From Cercis canadensis (Eukaryota; Streptophyta; Magnoliopsida; Fabales; Fabaceae), in the NCBI GenBank assembly GCA_003255065.1, contig QAOA01000060.1:256997-320996 (forward strand): a DNA stretch of 64,000 nucleotides. Direction: 5' to 3'. The notes under the pieces were generated by a model, which saw nothing but the letters and a program-made list of their open reading frames with translations, made no database searches and had not been told where the DNA came from. How positions within the stretch are numbered: the stretch's first letter is position 1; each line of letters starts with the position of its first letter. This document shows, piece by piece, positions 23,913-36,300 of the stretch. A program made the translations under genes and the position numbers.

Positions 23913-26668
23913 TCAGCACAATGGATTAGTGCTCTCAGCATCATCAACAGAAGCCAGCACCAGCTGGGTCTGAACTACTGCTCCTTCTGCTCTAGCTTTC
24001 TTGCGTTCACGCCTCATTCTGAAGTACTCCCTCTTCCTTGCTCTATAGCTATTGGGGTTCTCATGCTGTATTTCTCGTGGGTAAATACTCACCTGAAATC
24101 ATACAATCTTAATAACATCTCAATTTGTTCTCTCTAGAAATACAAACAACAGATCTAAATCTATAAGAACCAAATGTTACCCATAAGACCCCATTTTAAT
24201 CATATTAGAGGGCCAATAAATTGGTGATGGATTACCAATAAAACTCAGATAGCCCACTAACTAGAATAAGGAACCAAATCCCAAAACAACCACCACTATA
24301 GAAACTTACATAAAGCACGGTAGCTATTGCTTCAAAGAACTAAAGTATAAAATGCACGGTATCAATACTCATGACAGATGTGCTACAGGGGTTTTACACA
24401 TGTTGATCCTCATTTCACCAAAGAAGTACATAAGATTTTCCAATCCCTAATCCACATAACATTTGGAATAAGCCAACAAGATTACAAACACAATGATGAC
24501 TATTTTCATAGTTTTACATGTGAATGCCTTCATAAGCTCTTTTAACTTTTCCTTCTTATATTATATAAATTATATTTGTATTTAGCATTGCTTGGTTTCA
24601 AAATGTCTTTCACTAGATCAAGGTACAAGTGTTTTGTTTTTTCCATCAAAGATACAGGCTGTTGTCTCTAACTATGTGTCATATTACAGTTTAAATACAT
24701 AAAAATTTACCCAAAAACTCATGAATGAGAAATCGGCTGCTTTTGGACCTTGCTTATTGGATATGTACAACTCTTTCCATAAGACATTAAGACCAGACAC
24801 TAATGCAGATTGAATAAAATTCTGCTTTATCACAGTGTCATACCATATCTTAGTATATGCAACACAAAATATGAATAAAGACTGGCTTCTAGGTAAGAGA
24901 TTGTCCATTCTTAATGTTATATAGCATTCACCAGAATTCCCAAGTGGAGAACAAGAAAGAAGAAGCTTTAACAACAGTGAAGATCAAATCCAATCTAACC
25001 AAGCACTAAGATCTTCAAACCAATGATCTTTAGCAGCAAATTTCTATTGTTCTGGTTAATAACTAGCTCATTATATCAGAAAAGTAGCCAGAATTTGTGA
25101 TTAGCTAAAGTGAGTCATTTGTCATCATGCCAAATCCATATATGGAATATAAAATAATTTGAAAATCTTTTTCTCTTGGCAGTCAAAGTGATGATATTGA
25201 AAGGATCATTTTAGGATATACCTGAGACCCATCAATTTCACTCTTGCAAGCTATTCTTCTAAAGCTAAAACATCCTAAATCAAATGTGCCATGCACTCAT
25301 AAGTAAAGTTCATTTATCACTGTAGCTTCTAAAAGAGTAGAAATTTGACTTAAAAAGCACTTAAATTGTCATATACCAGTACAATCATACAATAATGATA
25401 ATGAAGGCCCCAACTACCATATAAATTCTATGCATTTGGATTGTATAGGCAGAGTATAGAAACTCACCAAAAGTTCATCAAGCTTTGCTAGAAACTCATA
25501 AAAACTAGCAATTTCATCATTACTTCACCTATGTGAACTTACAAGAATGTGGGGAACCAAGTCTCTGCAGAACTTGCAGATAAACTCAACAAATAACAAG
25601 AAAAATTGTGCCATCAAGCTTTTTTTTTTTTTTTTAAATTTATTGACAGATGATATTATTTACGCTCACTAATAAAGGTCATTGATGTAAATATTGCATT
25701 AAACTTTCACAGCAGATACTTCATGTAAACAGAGGTGCTCATATACCAATGTAAAACCAAGTCTCAGCAGGCAAACTACTTATTTCTTCACCAATAATAA
25801 AATAGGAATAGCAACTTCATTCATAATAAATTGAAAAACCTTTATGGTTCATAGAAGTAAGAGTGCTATCCATACAGGGTTATTGTCTAAGGACCAATTT
25901 GAAAGGGAGACAAAGTTCAGGTTGAACATTATAATGATGCATAAAACATTAGACCTCCCATAATACAAAACACAGTCACATGATTATAGCAGAACTGAAC
26001 ATAAAACTATAATATGATGGATAAAATGTTAAGCATCTAAAACATTCTTTTACCAGTTTACCAGAAATATATTTTGCATATAAAATAGCCTCTCCGCCTT
26101 ACTGTTTTTACTCAAACTTGACTCCAATTACAGTTGGGAATGATGTGAATAGGAACCAAATGTAAAAAGATCTGAATTGATTGGGAAAGAAAGAAAAAGT
26201 AATCATAATGCTCTTAAGAGCAACACATTCACTAGATCCAACTAAATATAAACCAGAGAAAAGCAGAAGATGACACTAAAGACTCAAGTAGCCAGCCCAG
26301 ACCCAAAGGGGCAGCAGCATTTGGCGTTGAATGCTCAGTAGCATTTGCAGCAGATGGAGCAAACACAAACAGGACATGGCCCAAATGAATATGGGAGAGG
26401 GAGCAAAGGGGAGAATAACATCATTTATATAACAGAGGGACACAGAACGAATTTCCCAAATGAAAATCAGGACCAGGAGTTTCGGATTTCCCAAATGGGC
26501 TCTCCAAGAATGAATTGACAAAGGAGAAAATCTGTACTCACCTCACCTGCGCCAGAAAGGGACCACACCACCAGGTTCGGTGCAGAGGGAACGAGGGACA
26601 GAGGGAGAGTGAGGAAGGCTAGGGTTTGAGAATGGATTTTGGGAAATGGCTTCAGCAGAGCGTCGAGA
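23913..26668 (-). CDS. Unrecognised small basic protein, start codon not found
   Basis: The best-supported exon is 23913-24092: 59 residues plus stop, opening VSIYPREIQHENPNSYRARK, then REYFRMRRERKKARAEGAV, with a clean acceptor. A 43-bp exon at 25222-25264 (…RRIACKSEIDGSQ) joins it in phase, and a segment at 26547-26668 ending TEPGGVVPFWR joins that in phase. The joined frame has the Ser/Pro/Arg-rich start of an organelle-targeted protein, but a TAA precedes it with no ATG between. Either an upstream exon is missed, or the 5' end was lost; a repeat (26740-26917) lies only ~70 bp upstream. 26600-26640 has the AAACCCTAG-type sequence common in plant 5' leaders, so this segment may be UTR instead. 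I do not recognise the family. Confidence 0.4.
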
Positions 26669-26739
26669 AGAGGCTTATTTGGAGAATTGATTAATTACGG
26701 ATGTGCCAATAATGAAAACAGGTTGTTCTCCGGTCATTC

Positions 26740-26917
26740 ACCTATTTTCGGAACAAAAACAAGCCAGACTTGTTTTGGTTTTCTTGTTTTTTAAAACAAC
26801 ATTTTCAGAACAAGTTTTTAAAACAGGTAAACAAAAACAATTTACCAAACAAGTTTTTTTGTTTTATTTTTTAAAAAAACAGAAAACAGTTTTTAAAAAT
26901 AGATTTCAAACAGGCCC
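26740..26917 (-). mobile_element. Repeat with GGGCCTGTTTGAAAT terminus, inverted copy
   Basis: On the minus strand it starts at 26917 as TA|GGGCCTGTTTGAAATCTATT and runs into AAAACTTGTTTGGTAAATTG, closely matching 22731-22900. It lies between the 5' end of the unrecognised gene and the stop codon of the Rpr2-type gene. Non-coding. Confidence 0.65.
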
Positions 26918-26987
26918 TAGATTTTCTAATTGTTAGACTCTTGCAAAACAAAAGGCATTCTTTTCACTCATAAAAAAAATGGGATTG

Positions 26988-28725
26988 TCAAATAACAACT
27001 TGCCTGTTACCATGCTCACTGCTTTGAGCAATTTCCTTCAAACTAGTCCAAGATTTTCTTCTTCTTTTTCTTGATGCACTCATAATATTTTCTGCAGCTA
27101 CTTGTGCAGATATTCTTGCAGGTTCAGTTGCTTTCTTGGATGCCGACCTATTTCTCTCTCTCTTCTGTCCCTCCAACAAGCCAGTAACAGTTGTAACTGA
27201 TGGAGTTTCTGGACCGTCTTTATTGGGAATATCATTGGTTACAGCTTGTGAAGCAAGCACATGTGTTTCATTGACTACATCTCTAATATCTTTCTCTGAT
27301 CTGGCAGATTCCTGTGTCATGGTTTTTCGAGGTTTTGATAATTTCTCATTTGATGGGCATATCCCTTTCATATATCCCTTAGGGGTTCCTCTCTTCAGAT
27401 TTTGATGGGAACAAAAGTGGCACTTGTACACCACATTGTTTTGTGTGACATTAACAGCCTTCTTGCTCCTATGCTTGGCCTTTGCTCTATTCTTCTCAAT
27501 TCGTATAGTGCAGTTAGAGCCGGGATGAAGAATTGTTTCACATCTGTGGAGCAGTAAAATGATGAGCAGGTCACTATGCATATTTCATAATGATTCACAT
27601 CGAACTTACAAGTCAGCAATTACAAAAAGATAAAATCAGACAGCAAGTCCAATTAGATATTTGAACTTAGTCAACAAATAATCCAAACTAAATTTCTGCC
27701 AAAAATCATTATCCTAGAGTTATTAAAAGTAAATATTAAAGTTTTGAGCTAAAGAGCTTATTCACATTACTTTATTCTGTCAAATTACATTATTACCAAA
27801 AGATTACCATATACTTCCATAGTCCATTGCATGAAAGCTAAGCCTAATAATATTAAATATATAAAAAAGAGAATCATGACCAAAGAACAAGTCAGTAACT
27901 TCACCATCTTGAACTACAGCAATATGGAATTACGTGTGAAGCAATTGCTCTGCAACTGATTTTTGCTATTTTTATATTTGTTAGAGCAAGAGTTTCTATA
28001 TAGGCACCACAAAGACCAAAAAGTACCTATGGCAGTCCTCATAAAAAATCACAAGTTGCATTTTGATTTGAAACTCTCAACAGAAAACAAATATGGGTAT
28101 TGCTCCTATGTTACAATTCAAAACTTTGAACACATATTTTGATACTTCCCTTCGATTGTTCCAGCACTTTCAAAATTAATAAAAGTATCAAAACAAAATG
28201 ATGAAAAACCATATAGAAAACAAGGTATAGGCAACCTTTGGCAAGTAATTAGAGAAGGAATCATAAGTTGCATTGTGATCTGAAACTCTCAACAGAAAAC
28301 AGATATGGGCATTGCTCCTATATTACAATTCAAAACTTTGAACACATATTTTGATACTTCCCCACGATTGTTCCAGCACTTTCAAAATTAATAAAAGCAT
28401 CAAAACAAAATGATAAAAACCATATAGAAAACAAGGCATAGGCAAACCTTTGGCAAATAATTAAAGAAGGATCAGGTGGCACCCCTATGGCCTCTCCAAC
28501 TGTGGCCACATGCTGCCCGTAGAAGGCAGCCAAATTTGGGATTGATGCCTCATCACTGACCCATACAGCTAGCTTTTTCAAGTGCTCAAGCTTCAAGATT
28601 GACTTGATGTTAGAGCCCGGCTTTCTTTGCACTTTTCCAGTGGCTTCTTCTCTCAGCGATACTAGAGTGTGAGACCCAAATGTTGAATTTGATAACACTT
28701 TTGCTCCTCCTCCTTTCTTGCCCAT
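26988..28725 (-). CDS. RNase P/MRP protein subunit, Rpr2/Rpp21/SNM1 family
   Basis: Two exons (28448-28725 and 26988-27543) give 277 residues. The family's zinc ribbon is intact: Cys94 and Cys104 in QRCETILHPGSNC, Cys134 and Cys137 in YKCHFCSHQNLKRGTPKG. Basic residues between the pairs (IRIEKNRAKAKHRSKK) fit RNA contact. The N-terminus is Gly/Lys-rich (MGKKGGGAK) and residues ~45-90 form the helical part with VSDEASIPNLAAFYGQH. The C-terminal ~120 residues are low-complexity, Ser/Lys/Arg-rich with RKRRRKSW, likely nuclear targeting. Rpp21/Rpr2 proteins belong to RNase P, which trims tRNA 5' ends; SNM1 belongs to RNase MRP. Plants also use protein-only RNase P, so an RNase MRP role is possible. 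The single intron contains a diverged copy of the exon 1 donor region. Confidence 0.85.
28049..28473. repeat. ~212-bp tandem duplication spanning the exon 1 donor of the Rpr2-type gene
   Basis: Unit 1 (28049-28260) and unit 2 (28261-about 28473) align end to end with scattered substitutions. Unit 2 includes the real end of exon 1 (minus strand TATTTGCCAAAG|gtttgcc). Unit 1 keeps the matching ACTTGCCAAAG|gttgcct inside the intron, a decoy donor 212 bp downstream. The substitutions and the lack of an N suggest a genuine, older duplication. Confidence 0.85.
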
Positions 28726-29352
28726 TTTTTGCTTTACCTCTCGCTTGGTCTATTTGCTTGGGAATTTTGTCGAGCACCTGTCATGCATAGATATTAAGCT
28801 TCCCTCACAAAAAGAAAGACACCGTCTTTTATGTTTTTTTTTTTTGGCCTTTACCTAGCACAGATTCATAAAGGAGACAGATGATTATCCAGAAGTAAGG
28901 AGACAAAGGATTACCCACACACAATCTGAAATTTCAATTCCTCTTTCTCGATCTGCTCCCTTTCTCCCTGTTTAGGTCTCTCTGTTTCTATTCCTATTGT
29001 TCTAGCTCTGTCTCCATCTTTATTTCATACTCTTTCACTCTACCCTCTCTTCTTTCTCTCTATTGTTCTCTTTCTCTCCACCCTCCGTTCTATTCAAAAT
29101 TCTTCTGTACTCTACTCTGTTCTTTCTCTCTATCGCTCCTCCTCACTCTAATTATAATTAACTCTATCCTATTTAATTTCCTAACAAAATAATTGCTTAG
29201 GTAGTGATAGATATAAATTTCGCACAAAACCCCTTCCAAAAATTCCTGCAAATTCGTTCCAATTTCACAAGAATAAAACCTCACTCAATACGCCATCTTT
29301 CTCTTTCTTTCTTCGCTACCTTTCTAGCTGCCCTTTTAGGAAGCATTGGATT
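28726..29352. other. Promoter and 5' leader region of the Rpr2-type gene
   Basis: Upstream of the minus-strand start at 28725 lies a pyrimidine-rich CTCT tract (about 28930-29110) such as plant core promoters often carry (Y patch). Short frames here are not convincing genes. Confidence 0.5.
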
Positions 29353-29501
29353 CAAGGTTTTAAAAATTGGACTAGTGAACAAATCGGTTTAACAAAAAAT
29401 ATTAGTTGGATGGAATTTTTTTTTAAATTAAATATTTAAAAAAAAAATATGAAAAATAAAAAACAAATTATCAAACTCAACTCATAAATAAAAATTTCAA
29501 A

Positions 29502-29774
29502 CTTAAAAATTAAAATACAATCTTAAAATTATCAAAACCAAATACATAAGTAAAATATATAAATTATCATTCATAATCATAAACTAAATAAGTCAAATAC
29601 ACAAACATTACAGCTAGTCCAAGCTTATGGAACTTTTNCTTAAAAATTAAAATACAATCTTAAAATTATCAAAACTAAATACATAAGTAAAATATATAAA
29701 TTATCATTCATAATCATAAACTAAATAAGTCAAATACACAAACATTACAGCTAGTCCAAGCTTATGGAACTTTT
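29502..29774. repeat. Assembly-joint duplication around the N at 29638
   Basis: 29502-29637 is repeated at 29639-29774 with one visible difference (CCAAAT against CTAAAT). A single N separates the copies. Probably the same locus assembled twice, not a biological tandem repeat. Confidence 0.85.
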
Positions 29775-30938
29775 GTAAAATAAATTTGTAAAATCAAGCA
29801 CTCATTACAGCTAGTCCATAGCCATTATCATAGAACAAAGAAGCATTAAAATAAAAACAAAGAGAAAATTCTAGGAAGTTCTGTAAACTATATTCAGACA
29901 TGACAAGGTTTTGTCAATAAAAGAGAGAGATTATACTATATAATATAATGTGGAAAAGTGTAAGACAACCAGCAAAGCATCAGGTACAGATCTAAGATTA
30001 GGAGCATCAGGTACAGATTGCAAGTGTAAGACAACCAGCAAAGCATTTATAACTCAATTACAATTCCCCAAACAATAATATACAATTCCACAAAGTATAT
30101 ACCATATAAACCAATGGAAATGAAGATAATAACTATTACAAGCAATAACTAATATTACCAATAGCATCAAATACCAATACAAAGAACAAATATTTTAGCA
30201 GGAAGGGCTTACTTCTTATCCACACATTTCCACGGTTCCCGTTGAAAATACATCAAGGGATTTAGCTGTCAAAGTGTCTGTTTATGTGCTTCCTCTCCCT
30301 CTTCCCATGTGATATTGGACCACATTCTAATTAGTTTGGTTTCTATACTTTTCATTCTAGTTTATCACTCTAAAAAGTCTCCTTGTTCTCCAAATTTAAC
30401 GAAAATATTTGCTCTTTCCTGCAACATTTTGATAATTTCCTGCTTGACATAACACTTTTTCTGGTTGTTACCTCCACAAGATGTAGATTGACTGATATCT
30501 ATGATCACTAGCAATGACTTTCCAGCAGTGTCAGGATATTCTCTAAATATTTAGTTGTTCTTGCTTGTTAGCAGCTTTAATTAGCAATTTATTCAATCCA
30601 TAATTCTATCTGATTAAGGCCCCTCTGTCTCACACCTAATGCATTCTCTACTCTCCAAATGATTTAGGCATAAAAATGGCTTTTCTGTTTCTCTACTCTC
30701 CAACTAATATTACCAATAACATCATGCCCGGACTGCATGTATAAGACAAGCAACAAAGTATTTACATAAAATTCTGAGTAATGGAACTGCTCCAGAAATT
30801 TCAAAACAAACTAGTCAAAGAAGAAAAGAAAGCACAAGCAAGCATACCCAAAACAAACTACCAATGAACTAGAAATAACCAGTAAAACCCAGAAAAAATT
30901 ACCGACAGTAGCAAGAGCTTGAAGAGAGCAGCAACAAG

Positions 30939-32876
30939 TGATAATCACATTTTTATACAGTAATTAACCATCATATTTAGTGTCTTAAATCTCTTTTAGT
31001 GCTTAATTAAGTGGGCTTGGCTTTATTTCATAAGTTTGAGACTGGACTTAATTGTTTTATTCAGCATTATTAGAGTTTTGATACTGTTTATGTATTTTGG
31101 GTATATCTTTAGTTATGGATGTCTAAAAATTTTGAATCTTAACTTGTAGGAAAGCTAAGATGATTGTCTACAACTTACATTCAGACCTCCAAGGCCAATT
31201 CGGACTTCTAATGGATCAAACTTGACCCGGAAGTCATAGCAGAGATATTGCCGCTGGAATCTGACCCACATGCAAAGTTTGGACCATAACTTGGGCTGTA
31301 GGTGTCTTGTGGACTAAAAACTAGTTCCATTGAAAAGCTGAGACATAGGGATTCAATTATTGTGAAGGCCGGTTCTCCAAATTATGTCTTTTTAATGGTC
31401 TTATTACCTGTCGAAACCAGCTGATTACTCCAAAGACCTTCAGAGACATCTTAAGACCTAATTGGGCTTAACTCCCTCAATTCAGGTCAAATAAGGTCTA
31501 AACTGGAACTCATTTGAAACTGAGGTCCAAATGTTTAAACCTAGGTTAAGGGTAATTTGGGTGTGTACTAAATTTTTGATATTATAATTAGGTTAAAGGA
31601 GACAGCGTTTTGAGAAGGCTAGGTAAATAATTTTTAGGCAGCTTTAGTTTTCTCTCATATATTTTTTGGAGCTATTTGATTTATGACTACACTTCTCCAT
31701 TGGAACTTGGATTTGATGATCATTGAGGAGTAGAATCTTTGTAACCAAGTTAGACTTCTGATTAAATTTAATTTTGATTTTGAGATTATGTTCTTAATTG
31801 GATTAAACTTAATGCAATTTATTCTTCTTTAAATTTCTGCATTGCTTTAATCTTTGTATGAATTCATGGAGATTTTTGTGATTTATATGGATATTGAAGT
31901 AAGAAATAGAATTTAGATTGATCAATCTTTAATCTGTGGTCAAAATTTAGAGAAGCTATGATATACTAATTGATGTTTGATTTTTAGATTAATCACTAAT
32001 TGTTTAATCTTTGTGATTACAAGATTAATGATTGTATGCGGTTAATCAAATCCTGAGTGATAACTCAGTATGAACAATTAATCATAATTAGAGATTTTAG
32101 TTGTGATTAAACTCAATTAGTAGTGTTGCATTAGGACTTAATCACTCATGTTAATTTTTGATAAATCAAACCGNGAACTTGGATTTCATGATCATTGAGG
32201 AGTAAAATCTTTGTAACCAAGTTAGACTTTCTGATTAAATTTAATTTTGATTTTGAGATTATGTTCTTAATTGGATTAAACTTAATGCAATTTCTTCTTC
32301 TTTAAATTTCTGCATTGCTTTAATCTTTGTATGAATTCATGGAGATTTTTGTGATTTATATGGATATTGAAGTAAGAAATAGAATTTAGATTGATCAATC
32401 TTTAATCTGTGGTCAAAATTTAGAGAAGCTATGATATACTAATTGATGTTTGATTTTTAGATTAATCACTAATTGTTTAATCTTTGTGATTACAAGATTA
32501 ATGATTGTATGCGGTTAATCAAATCCTGAGTGATAACTCAGTATGAACAATTAATCATAATTAGAGATTTTAGTTGTGATTAAACTCAATTAGTAGTGTT
32601 GCATTAGGACTTAATCACTCATGTTAATTTCTGATAAATCAAACCGATTTTTGATAGATATCTAGCTAGGTTACGCCTTTAATCAACTATATTAATCATT
32701 TTTTAATTCTGCAATTTATTATTATAATCTTGTTTCAAGAAATCTCTTATTCTTAAACTTGAAATTATTAATTACACATTGCATTCCTTGTAAAAGACTC
32801 CATGGATCATGCCCTCTATTGCATTCTAATTAGGGGATTCAGTTTAATTTAATTGTATTAGCGATAAATCCGATCA
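30939..32876. mobile_element. Solo LTR (TG...CA) with 5-bp target-site duplication, nested in the hAT-like element
   Basis: The segment starts TGATAATCACA and ends AAATCCGATCA, so it has TG..CA ends with the inverted tips TGAT/ATCA. It is flanked by ACAAG on the left (30934-30938) and ACAAG on the right (32877-32881), a perfect 5-bp duplication typical of LTR retrotransposon integration. I see no gag-pol frame, primer-binding site or polypurine tract inside. After removing the N-joined duplicate (31703-32645) the true length would be near 1.47 kb. Most likely a solo LTR left by recombination; a short non-autonomous element is the alternative. Confidence 0.7.
31703..32645. repeat. Assembly-joint duplication around the N at 32174 (about 470 bp)
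   Basis: 31703-32173 reappears at 32175-32645, both starting GAACTTGGATTT and ending AAATCAAACCG, with only a few substitutions or one-base indels. One N marks the join. It inflates the solo LTR. Confidence 0.85.
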
Positions 32877-33322
32877 ACAAGCACCAAGTAGAAGGATGAG
32901 TCTGTGAGGGTGAGGCCGTGAGGGTGAAGAGCTTGAAGAGATCGAGTCAGTGAGGGAGGAAGAGATTTGGGGAAAAATTGGAAAAGGAGGTTGAAGGGGA
33001 GGGGGAGAGACTGTGAGGGTTTCAATGAAACGACGTCATTTAAGCAGAAAAACCAAAAAAAAAAAAAAAGCATATTTTGTAAACTGGTATTGGTTCGTAC
33101 CGATTTTTATTGGTTTAACTGCTCCATCGATTTTATCTTTTGAACCGAGCCATTTTTAAACCGAGTACTGCCCGGTCCGGTCTGATTTTTAAGACCTTGA
33201 TTAGATTAGTTTTCTCATAATCTCAAGAAACTATATTTTTATGTTTAGTACATGCTTTTAAAAAAAAACATTTATGAGAAAGTAAACATTTTATATTCCG
33301 ACGCGTACATACTACCAATCAA

Positions 33323-33332
33323 TTTTCCCGCC
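33323..33332 (+). promoter_or_regulatory. E2F-like site TTTTCCCGCC upstream of the importin-type gene
   Basis: A match to the plant E2F consensus TTTCCCGC about 65 bp before the ATG at 33396, within the likely leader or proximal promoter. A single match can occur by chance. Confidence 0.3.
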
Positions 33333-33395
33333 AACAGCAGCTGACTGAGATTAGGGTTTTCCGGAAACCACAGTAGCGGTACCTAACCCGAGACC

Positions 33396-36300
33396 ATGGA
33401 GATAGAGGAGATAACTCAGATCGCTCAGCTGCTCAACCAGACCCTCAATCCAGATGACAACGTTGTTCGTGCCGCCACCCAAGCGCTCGACCGTGTTTCT
33501 GTTACCCCACACTTCACTTTCTATCTCCTTTCCATAGCCATGGGTAAGCTCCCACTTTCAATTTCTAAATTTTGAGCTCCATAATTTTATCATGCATCTG
33601 CTCATTCAAGTAATTTAGAGTTTGGAATTGCTCACGATTCTTCGGTTAAAATTGAAGTTTGGTTCAAAATTGAAGATCAATTACTATTTGAAGTCACTCC
33701 TTTATCTGTATTTTGTTTTTCAGTTCCTGGATATTACTAATCATTTTGTTCCCTGAAAATGGTTGGAATTTTATTTGATGTTTGTGAATAGGAGGAGAAG
33801 ATCAAGGTCAAAAAATTGCTGCTGCGACATACCTAAAGAGCTTTACTCGGAGAAATATCGAGAGTGACATTGCATCTTCAAAAGTGAGTAAGGAGTTCAA
33901 AGACCAGCTGATGCAAGCTTTGCTTCAAGTTGAACCGTCTGTTCTAAGAATTTTAGTTGAAGTGGTATGTACATTTGGTTTGTAACAATTCATTGGGATT
34001 TGCTTGTTGCATATTTGAACTTTGATTCATTGCACTTGCTTACTCATCTGCGGTACGCTCTGGTGGCAGTTTCGGGCTGTGTCTATTGCTGAGTTTGTTC
34101 AGCAGAATTTGTGGCCAGAACTTGTTCCCAACCTGCGGTCTGCTATTCAAAATAGTAACCTTATCAACAATTCGAACTCTAAATGGAATACCATCAATGG
34201 GCTTATTGTTCTTCATGCACTTCTTAGACCCTTCCAGGTATTCATGATCCGTGCTTATTTGATGTGTGAACTGATATCTGTCATAAATGAATCCATGCCA
34301 ATAATCTTTTCTATGAAGTAATTGGTGTTCTGTAACATAATAGACTTCTATTTATTTTGTATAACACCTTCTTCTTGATGGAAACTTGGGAAAATTCAAA
34401 ATGTTAAACTATAATTAGAATTGAATGATGAATTGTGGTTTTCTTTGCTTGTAATATCTTAAAATCAGAATTTCACTATTCCTCCTTGCAGTATTTTCTG
34501 AATCCTAAAGTTGCAAAGGAGCCAGTACCACCACAGCTAGAGCTTATATCCAAAGAAATTATTGTGCCTTTGCTTGCTGTGTTCCATCAATTTGTTGAAA
34601 AGGTATTGTATTTTTGTTATTTTTGTCCTTGTCATTTGCAATGAGCTTAGCTTCTGACTGACTTTATGGTGCATGGAACAGGCTTTAGTTACCCAAGACA
34701 GACCAGAAATAGAAACTGAGAAAGTACTTCTCATTGTATGCAAATGCCTTCATTTTGCTGTAAGTAATGATTTGACTTGTGTTTAGTCCATGCGGAAAGA
34801 TCCTATATACATTGATTTTGAAATTATTCAATTACGTGCAGTTGAAGCCCAAACCCTGAATGATCTTTCTAGAAACTAAACTTTTCTTATATTTTTATGG
34901 TATTGACTTCCTTTTTTCTTTATATATATATATATATAATATACTATCTTAATTATAGGTGAGGTCCCACATGCCATCCAGTTTAGCTCCTCTACTGCCT
35001 TCCTTCTGTCGTGACTTAATTAGCATTTTGGGTTCTCTGAACTTTGATTGTGTGGATACTCTAGAAGATGGATATTTGACAAGATTGAAGACCGGAAAAA
35101 GAAGTCTTCTCATTTTCTCTGCCCTTATCACCCGGCACCGGAAACATTCTGATAAGTAATATTGTGCTTAAATTTTTTGTTTCATTGGATTCTGATAAGT
35201 AATACCGGCAAGTATTTGTTGTATCATATATTGAAATATATGCTTTCAATTTTCAGGTTGATGCCAGAAATCATAAACTGTGTTCTAAACATAGTCAAGG
35301 TTAGCAAAAATATCAGTGTAAGTCGATATCCTTGATTTTTCCAGTTAGGTTGATCAATATTATGCTTGCCCTTTTCAATTCTCTGGCTGACAAAGTTCTA
35401 ATCTTATTACTCATGAATACACTTCGTTGATATATTGTTAGCCCTGCATTTCTCTGTTCTCCACCAAGCCTTCCAATTTGCATGCTGCTATCAATTCTTC
35501 TTCTATTTATAATTTGATGTTCTTGCTTTTGAAAACTGGTGCCTTGACAAGTTTTCTATATGATTCTGGACTTGATTTTCCATTCTATCTATGGTTATCT
35601 TTGCTGTATTGTTTGGCATGTCAGGATTTAAGCAGTCATGTTCTTTTGCAGAAACTTGATTTTCTGTCCGAGAGAATTCTGTCGTTAGGTTTTGATGTAA
35701 TTTCACATGTACTGGAGACTGGGCCGGTAAGGTTTTCCTGCAGTAATTTTTCTAGTTGTAATTGTTATGATGCTGCCCATTTAGTAGTCCACATGTTCAT
35801 CAAAATGTTCATCTTTTATAAGGTTCAGTTTCAATGACTACAGGGATGGCGATTAGTTTCTCCACATTTTATGACTTTGTTGGACTCTGCTATCTTTCCA
35901 GCATTGGTAATGAATGAAAAGGTCAGAATTCTTTTGAAGTAAAAGGGAAAACATGTACTCATTTTCAAGATTTTTAATTATTAAATTTGAGTTACTCATC
36001 ATATTTCTTAAATTTCTTTTGGAAATGTTCATGCAGGATATTTCAGAGTGGGAAGAAGATGCAGATGAGTATATACGGAAGAATCTTCCATCAGATATGG
36101 TATGAAAAGTAATAATCTTTGTGTCATTGTTTTACCTATTTTCTAGTTATTTCTGACCAATATTTTATATTCAGGATGAGATTTCTGGATGGAGAGAGGA
36201 TTTATTCACAGCCAGAAAAAGTGCAATGAACTTGCTTGGTGTTATTTCAATGTCAAAGGTTACTAATCAACAAACATCATTGAACTAGGCCTAAGCTCTA

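Larger units (their letters stand above)
29353..33199. mobile_element. hAT-like non-autonomous element with 8-bp target-site duplication, host of a nested LTR
   Basis: The left end CAAGGTTTTAAAAATTGGAC and the reverse complement of the right end, CAAGGTCTTAAAAATCAGAC, are terminal inverted repeats. They are flanked by ATTGGATT (29345-29352) and ATTAGATT (33200-33207), an 8-bp duplication with one mismatch, as expected for hAT transposition. The CAAGG/CCTTG tips fit hAT ends. The interior is AT-rich with no transposase frame. Removing the nested LTR (30939-32876) and an assembly duplication (29502-29774) leaves roughly 1.8 kb. The right end lies about 200 bp before the ATG of the importin-type gene. 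Confidence 0.7.

Noticed and set aside
26632-26691. Plus-strand mini-frame MDFGKWLQQSVEKRLIWRID
   Set aside because: Only 20 codons, antisense to the putative leader of the unrecognised gene; no support beyond an ATG and a stop.
28049-28473. Reading the 212-bp repeat as another N-type assembly artefact
   Set aside because: No N is present and the units differ at several positions, unlike the N-joined copies.
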